Assembly (NCBI GenBank): GCA_965201115.1
Contig: OZ241745.1
Span: forward strand, 434,001 to 498,000
From: JANQOH01 sp965201115
GTDB taxonomy: Bacteria; Pseudomonadota; Alphaproteobacteria; UBA7887
Direction: 5' to 3'
DNA length: 64,000 bases
Below the pieces are notes generated by a model, which saw only the letters and a program-made list of their open reading frames with translations, did not search any database and had not been told where the DNA came from. Positions 56,287 to 64,000 of this stretch are shown here, piece by piece (position 1 is the first letter of the stretch; every line of letters starts with the position of its first letter). A program made the translations under genes and the position numbers.

Positions 56287-58692
56287 ATGACAACCGGCAT
56301 TCATGCAGTTGCCGAAGCGCCGCCGGCGCCGATCCGGCCGGGCGCGGGGCGGAACGACCTGGCCGCGCTGGCGGCGCTCGAGCGCCGGGTGGCGTGGCTG
56401 GCGGCGTGGACGGTGCATCACGCCAACCACGTACGGCCGTCGCGCGACGGGCTGAAGGTGGGCGGCCATCAGGCCTCGTCGGCGTCGATGGTCACGCTGC
56501 TCGCGGCGCTTTATTTCCACGCCCTGCGGCCGGAGGACCGGGTGGCGGTCAAGCCGCACGCGAGCCCCGTGTTTCACGCCATACAGTATTTGTTCGGGCG
56601 CCAGACGCGCGAAAATCTGGAGAAGTTCCGCGCCTTCGGCGGGGCGCAGGCCTATCCGTCGCGTACCAAGGACGCGGACGACGTGGATTTTTCCACGGGT
56701 TCGGTGGGCCTGGGCGGCGCGATGACGGTCTTCGCCTCGATCGCGCAGGACTATGTGCGCCTGCGCCGCCTGGGCGGCGAGGGGCGGCCGCCGGGGCGGA
56801 TGATCGCCATGTTCGGCGACGCCGAGCTCGACGAAGGCAATGTGTACGAGGCGCTGCTGGAGAGCTGGAAGCACGACGTACGTAACGTGTGGTGGGTGGT
56901 GGACTACAACCGCCAGAGCCTCGACAGCGTTGTGAGCGATCGGCTGTTCGCGCGCCTCGACGGACTTTTCGAGTCGATGGACTGGCGCGTGCGCACGATC
57001 AAGTACGGCAAGCTGCTGGAGGCGGCGCGGGCGCGCGAGCCCGGCGGCGAGGCGCTTGTGGACTGGATCGACCGCTGCCCCAACCAGCTGTATTCGGCGC
57101 TGACGTTCATGGGCGGGGCGGCGTGGCGCAAGCACATCTCGCGCGACCTGGGCGACGCGGCGGGCGTGCGGGCGCTGCTGGACTCGCGCGATGACGCGGC
57201 GCTGCACGCGCTGATGACCAACCTCGCCGGCCACGACCCGGAAAGCGTGGTCGAGGCCTACGACGAGGCCGCCGGGAGCGATCGGCCGATCGCCATTATC
57301 GCCTACACGATCAAGGGGTTCGGCCTGCCCCTGGCGGGCCACAAGGACAACCACGCGGGATTGATGACGCCGGAGCAGATGGCGCTTTACAAGGCCGAGG
57401 CGGGGGTGGCGGATGGCGACGAGTGGGAGCCGTTCGGCGGGCCGGACGCGGAGGCCGGCGCGCTGCGCCGCTTCGTCGCCGGCGCGCCGTTCGCCGGGGG
57501 CGGCGCGCGCCGTTTTTCCGCGCCGCGGATACCGGTTCCGGATCGCCTCGCGCTGCCGTTCCGCGCCGAGACCTCGACGCAGGAGGCGTTCGGGCGGCTG
57601 CTCGACGAACTGGCGCGCGGCGACAGCGCGCTGGCTTCGCGCGTCGTGACGACCTCGCCCGACGTGACGGTTTCGACCAATCTCGGCGCGTGGGTAAACC
57701 GGCGGCAGATATTCGACCGCCGCGCGCGGCCCGACACGTTCCGCGAGGAGCGCGTGGCGTCGGCGCAGAAATGGGCAATGTCGCCGCAAGGCCAGCATAT
57801 CGAGCTGGGCATCGCGGAAAACAACCTGTTCCTGATGCTCGGCGCGCTGGGCGTGTCGCACGAACTGTTCGGCGCCCGCCTGCTGCCGGTGGGCACGTTG
57901 TACGATCCGTTCATCGCGCGCGGCCTCGACGCGCTGACTTACGCGAGTTACCAGGGCGCGCGCTTCCTGCTCGTGGCCACGCCGTCGGGCGTGAGCCTGG
58001 CGCCCGAGGGCGGCGCGCATCAGTCGGTTTCGACGCCGGCGATCGGCATCGCGCAGCCGGACCTCGCCTATTTCGAGCCGGCGTTCGCCGACGAGCTGGC
58101 GGCAATTGTGCGCTGGGCGTTCGTTTACATGCAGGAGGACGACGGCGGCTCGGTTTATCTCAGGCTTTCGACGCGGCCCGTGCGGCAACCCGAGCGGCGC
58201 CTGGACGGCGCGCTCGAGGCGGCGGTTCTGGACGGCGCCTATTGGCTCGCGGAGCCGGAGGAGGGCGCGGACGTGGCCATCGCGGCGGCGGGCGCGGCGA
58301 TGCCCGAGGCGCTGGCGGCGCTCGACGCGATTCGCGAGGACGCGCCCGGCGCCGGGTTGCTGGCCGTAACCTCGCCCGATCGCCTGCGGCGCGGGTGGAC
58401 GGCGGCCCAGGCCGAAGGGCGGCGCGGGCGCGGCGGGCGCCGTTCGCCGGTCGAGGAGCGCCTGGCGCGCCTGTCGCCGGGCGCCGGCCTCGTGACCGTC
58501 ATCGACGGCCATCCCTCGGCGCTGTCGTGGCTGGGAACGGTCGCGGGCCACTTCACGGTGAGCCTCGGCGTCGAGCGTTTCGGGCAATCGGGCGCCATTC
58601 CGGACCTGTACCGCGACCACGGCATCGACAGCGGCGCGATACTCGACGCGGCGGCGCAGGCGTGTCTGGGCCGGCGCGCGGCGGCCCGGTAA
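56287..58692 (+). CDS. Transketolase / pyruvate dehydrogenase E1 (AceE-like) family enzyme
   Basis: 801 residues. Thiamine diphosphate enzyme of the homodimeric AceE group. HHANHVRPSRDGLKVGGHQA and SSASMVTLLAALYFHALRPE open it, the Mg2+/ThDP motif is MFGDAELDEGNVYEALLESW to VDYN near residues 175-210, and the pyrimidine-binding half has QHIELGIAENNLFLMLGALG. Length is less than that of AceE (near 890), and the family in alphaproteobacteria is often annotated only as transketolase. No E2 or E3 gene is adjacent, so it may not act in a classical pyruvate dehydrogenase complex. The substrate is open. Confidence 0.8.
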   Translation: MTTGIHAVAEAPPAPIRPGAGRNDLAALAALERRVAWLAAWTVHHANHVRPSRDGLKVGGHQASSASMVTLLAALYFHALRPEDRVAVKPHASPVFHAIQYLFGRQTRENLEKFRAFGGAQAYPSRTKDADDVDFSTGSVGLGGAMTVFASIAQDYVRLRRLGGEGRPPGRMIAMFGDAELDEGNVYEALLESWKHDVRNVWWVVDYNRQSLDSVVSDRLFARLDGLFESMDWRVRTIKYGKLLEAARAREPGGEALVDWIDRCPNQLYSALTFMGGAAWRKHISRDLGDAAGVRALLDSRDDAALHALMTNLAGHDPESVVEAYDEAAGSDRPIAIIAYTIKGFGLPLAGHKDNHAGLMTPEQMALYKAEAGVADGDEWEPFGGPDAEAGALRRFVAGAPFAGGGARRFSAPRIPVPDRLALPFRAETSTQEAFGRLLDELARGDSALASRVVTTSPDVTVSTNLGAWVNRRQIFDRRARPDTFREERVASAQKWAMSPQGQHIELGIAENNLFLMLGALGVSHELFGARLLPVGTLYDPFIARGLDALTYASYQGARFLLVATPSGVSLAPEGGAHQSVSTPAIGIAQPDLAYFEPAFADELAAIVRWAFVYMQEDDGGSVYLRLSTRPVRQPERRLDGALEAAVLDGAYWLAEPEEGADVAIAAAGAAMPEALAALDAIREDAPGAGLLAVTSPDRLRRGWTAAQAEGRRGRGGRRSPVEERLARLSPGAGLVTVIDGHPSALSWLGTVAGHFTVSLGVERFGQSGAIPDLYRDHGIDSGAILDAAAQACLGRRAAAR

Positions 58693-58742
58693 TTCGCTCT
58701 TGTCAGACCGGGTCTTCGGGGGCATTGTGGGCGGGTCCGGGC

Positions 58743-58829
58743 GCGGGCGTGGCGGAACCGGCAGACGCGCCAGGTTTAGGTCCTGGTGGCCGCGAGGCCG
58801 TGGGGGTTCGAATCCCTTCGCCCGCACCA
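58743..58829 (+). tRNA. tRNA-Leu (anticodon TAG)
   Basis: Acceptor stem GCGGGCG (58743-58749) pairs with CGCCCGC (58819-58825), followed by A and the encoded CCA to 58829. The anticodon arm CCAGG-TTTAGGT-CCTGG has the anticodon TAG at 58777-58779. The long variable arm and the GGTTCGAAT T-arm fit a class II tRNA for leucine CUA/CUN codons. It lies directly upstream of tig. Confidence 0.95.
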
Positions 58830-58872
58830 AGGCGCCCCGCCCCGGCGCCGCCGAAACGACGATGGGACGCTC

Positions 58873-60225
58873 ATGCAGGTAACCGAGACGCTTTCCGACG
58901 GGCTGAAGCGCGAGTACCGCATTGTCGTGCCCGCCGCCGACATCCAGGCGCGCGTGGACGCCCGGCTCGACGAGATCGGCGCGACGGCGCGGATCAAGGG
59001 CTTCCGGTCGGGCAAGGCGCCGCGGCCGGTGCTGCGCCGGCGCTACGGGAAAGAGGCGCGCGCCGAGGCGGTTCGCGGCGCGCTCGACAACTCGTGGCGC
59101 CAGGCGCTGCTCGATCGCGGCGTCAAGCCGGCCCTGCCGCCGCGCATCGACGTCGCCGCCGACAAGGCCGGCGCCGACCTCGAATACACGCTCGCGGTCG
59201 AAATGCTGCCCGAGTTCGAGCCCGCCGACGTCAAGGGCATGAAGCTGACGCAATACACCGCCGAGGTCAGCGGGAAATGGCTTGAGGACTCCCTGCGCGG
59301 GCTCGCCGATTCCGAGCGCTCGTTCGAGCCGGCGGAGGAGGGACACGCCGCCCGGGAGGGCGACGCGTTGCGCGTCTCGTTCGAGGGCACCGTCGACGGC
59401 CAAGCCTTCCAGGGCGGTTCGGGGGAGGATGCGCTCGTAACCATCGGCTCGGGGAGGGCGCTTCCGGGGTTCGAAGAGGGGCTCGTCGGCGCGCGCAAGG
59501 GCGACGCGCGCGAGATTGCCGCGACCATCCCGAGCCTGTGGCCGGCGACGCACCTGGCGGGCAAGGCCGCGCTGTTCACGATCACCGTGCAGGACGTGCT
59601 GCTGCCGAGCCGGGTCGCGGTCGACGACGCGCTGGCCAGGCGTTTGGGCATGGCCGATCTCGATGCGCTGCGCGCCGCGCTGCGCGAGCGCCGGCGGCGG
59701 GATCTGCGCGCCGCCGCGCGCCTGGCGATCAAGCGGCAGGTTCTCGACAAACTGGCGGAAATGCATGACTTTCCGGCCCCCGCGGGGCTCGTGGACCGGG
59801 AGTTCCAGTCCATCTGGCGCCAGATCGAACAAGACATGGCGCACGCCGGAACCACGTGGGAAACCGCCGGCGAAAGCGAGGAGGACGCGCGCAGGGATTA
59901 CCGCGAAATCGCCGAGCGCCGCGTGCGGCTGGGCCTCGTGTTGACCGAGCTCGGCGGGCGCAACGGCATCTCGGTGTCGCAGGACGAGCTCAACCGCGCC
60001 ATCGTCGCGAAGGCGCGCGAGTATCCCGGCAAGGAGCGGGAAATGTTCGAGATGTTCCGGTCGAACCCCGAGCTGATGAACGAAATACGGGCGCCGCTGT
60101 ACGAGGCAAAGGTGATCGACTACATCGTGGAAATGGCCGACACGGTCGAACGCGCGGTGAGCGAGGCCGAGTTGTACGGCGTGGCGGTGCCGATGGAGGG
60201 CGAGGGCGATGCGCGGTCCGGTTGA
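58873..60225 (+). CDS. tig: Trigger factor
   Basis: 450 residues from ATG 58873. Ribosome-bound chaperone and peptidyl-prolyl isomerase. The N-terminal ribosome-binding domain (1-115) contains the signature IKGFRSGKAPRPVLRRRYG, the equivalent of GFRxGKxP. The FKBP-like domain lies at about 155-245 (GDALRVSFEGTVDGQAFQGG, then LPGFEEGLVGARKGDARE). The helical C-terminal domain binds substrates. The gene overlaps clpP by 17 bp. The order tig-clpP-clpX-lon is standard. Confidence 0.95.
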   Translation: MQVTETLSDGLKREYRIVVPAADIQARVDARLDEIGATARIKGFRSGKAPRPVLRRRYGKEARAEAVRGALDNSWRQALLDRGVKPALPPRIDVAADKAGADLEYTLAVEMLPEFEPADVKGMKLTQYTAEVSGKWLEDSLRGLADSERSFEPAEEGHAAREGDALRVSFEGTVDGQAFQGGSGEDALVTIGSGRALPGFEEGLVGARKGDAREIAATIPSLWPATHLAGKAALFTITVQDVLLPSRVAVDDALARRLGMADLDALRAALRERRRRDLRAAARLAIKRQVLDKLAEMHDFPAPAGLVDREFQSIWRQIEQDMAHAGTTWETAGESEEDARRDYREIAERRVRLGLVLTELGGRNGISVSQDELNRAIVAKAREYPGKEREMFEMFRSNPELMNEIRAPLYEAKVIDYIVEMADTVERAVSEAELYGVAVPMEGEGDARSG

Positions 60226-60847
60226 CGCGACCATGAATGCGCTGGTGCCGATGGTCGTCGAGCAAAGCGGCCGCGGCGAGCGCGCCTACGACATCTACTC
60301 GCGAATGCTCAAGGAACGCATCGTGTTCGTGACCGGGCCGGTGGACGATACCACGGCGGCGCTGGTGACCGCACAGCTGCTGTTCCTCGAATCGGAAAAC
60401 CCGGCGAAGGATATATCGTTCTACATCAATTCTCCGGGCGGCGCGGTGACGTCGGGCCTTGCCATCTACGATACGATGCAGTATATACGTCCGGAGGTTT
60501 CGACCCTGTGCATCGGTCAGGCGGCGTCGATGGGTTCGCTGCTGCTGTCGGCCGGCGCCAGGGGCAAGCGTTTCGCGCTGCCGCATGCGCGCATCATGAT
60601 CCACCAACCCTCGGGCGGGTTCCACGGGCAGGCTGCCGATATCGAAATCCACGCGCGCGAGATCCTGTCGCTGCGTTCGCGCCTCAACGAGCTCTACGCG
60701 CGCCATACGGGGCGGGAGCTCGGCGCGATCGAGGCGGCCATGGACCGCGACCGCTTCCTGTCGCCGGAAGAAGCCATGGAGTTCGGCCTGATCGACGAAG
60801 TGGTGACGAGCCGCCCCGCGCCCGAGGGCAAGGGGAAGGCGGCATGA
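60209..60847 (+). CDS. clpP: ATP-dependent Clp protease proteolytic subunit
   Basis: 212 residues from ATG 60209; MRGPVDATMNALVPMVVEQS matches typical ClpP N-termini, so this start was kept over ATG 60233. The catalytic triad is Ser107 (GQAASMG), His132 (MIHQP) and Asp181 (DRDRF). It forms a double heptamer ring and degrades proteins unfolded by ClpX. Heat-shock control by RpoH is likely. Confidence 0.97.
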   Translation: MRGPVDATMNALVPMVVEQSGRGERAYDIYSRMLKERIVFVTGPVDDTTAALVTAQLLFLESENPAKDISFYINSPGGAVTSGLAIYDTMQYIRPEVSTLCIGQAASMGSLLLSAGARGKRFALPHARIMIHQPSGGFHGQAADIEIHAREILSLRSRLNELYARHTGRELGAIEAAMDRDRFLSPEEAMEFGLIDEVVTSRPAPEGKGKAA

Positions 60848-60929
60848 CGCGGCCGCGCCGCCGCCCCCCGGCGGCGGGAACGCGCGCGCGCAAACGCAAT
60901 GGGGCCGGCGCTCGCGCCGGCGCGCCGGC

Positions 60930-62213
<1,284 letters not shown>

Positions 62214-62306
62214 CAAGCGCCGCCGCCGGCGCCATATGGCATGGCTCCCGGCTGGGCGGCGCGCCCGCCGGCCGGGCCGCGGACAACCCACGAAAGGACC
62301 GGCGCC

Positions 62307-64000
<1,694 letters not shown>

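Noticed and set aside
55909..60234. 1441-codon open frame on the minus strand
   Set aside because: It lies antisense to the transketolase, tRNA-Leu and tig genes. Its composition is the Arg/Ala/Val-rich shadow typical of GC-rich coding DNA, and it has no domain.

Overview
This is a GC-rich window from what is most likely an alphaproteobacterium. The evidence is gene order as well as gene content: tRNA-Leu-tig-clpP-clpX-lon at the right end, the block SUV3-like helicase / S4 protein / TerB-like protein / fdxA / carD / rpoH-type sigma factor, and tsaD-gpsA. F420 genes (fbiC, npdG, cofE) and ergothioneine genes (egtB, egtC, egtD) suggest an environmental, aerobic and probably uncultured lineage. 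The lineage call is inference from synteny, not a database result.

Layout. 1-5160: a graveyard of transposons. One IS66 copy (running off the left edge) is nested in a second, a third is frameshifted, and an ISAs1-type remnant lies between two inverted starts of a Mu gp27-like (DUF3486) gene. 5185-7422: an HNH nuclease gene, preceded by a duplicate of the 5' end of the enolase-superfamily dehydratase gene that follows it. 7607-11162: tsaD, gpsA, dapD and a HAD nucleotidase. 11281-12233: two almost identical DUF1640-type genes with a decayed HAD fragment between them. 12397-13785: an AT-richer DUF262-HNH gene resembling GmrSD-type defence proteins. 14055-17416: a four-gene sugar-acid catabolism operon. 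17564-18319: an IS1595-type element. 18713-25306 (minus strand): polA, a three-gene ParB-like/helical/putative nuclease cassette, and thrS, all tightly packed. 25369-31447: an MFS transporter, a zinc-finger protein, a VapBC-like pair and the F420 operon. 31481-34272: two accessory modules, one a methyltransferase with a broken NotI-like restriction gene, the other a RES/Xre toxin-antitoxin pair, framed by copies of the same flanking DNA. 34207-41576: a ten-gene Mrp-type cation/proton antiporter operon with three large D-type subunits. 41634-45640: a NMT1/THI5-type binding protein and the ergothioneine genes. 45650-47270: a full-length DUF3486 gene among palindromic repeats. 47274-55529: haloacid dehalogenase, enoyl-CoA hydratase, rpoH, a phosphoesterase-like protein without its metal ligands, carD, fdxA, a TerB-like protein, an S4 protein and a helicase. 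55584-64000: a GFA protein, an AceE-like transketolase, tRNA-Leu and tig-clpP-clpX-lon, with lon cut by the window edge.

How the parts work together. Housekeeping blocks (proteostasis under RpoH, replication and repair, lysine, phospholipid and tRNA modification) alternate with accessory insertions: defence-like nucleases, two toxin-antitoxin pairs, a decayed restriction system and transposons. Several insertions left duplicated flanks, which is the most distinctive structural theme here. Candidates for something undescribed are the ParB/nuclease cassette coupled to thrS, and the multicopy DUF3486 gene whose copies all carry the same 12-bp palindrome 37-38 nt before the start codon.
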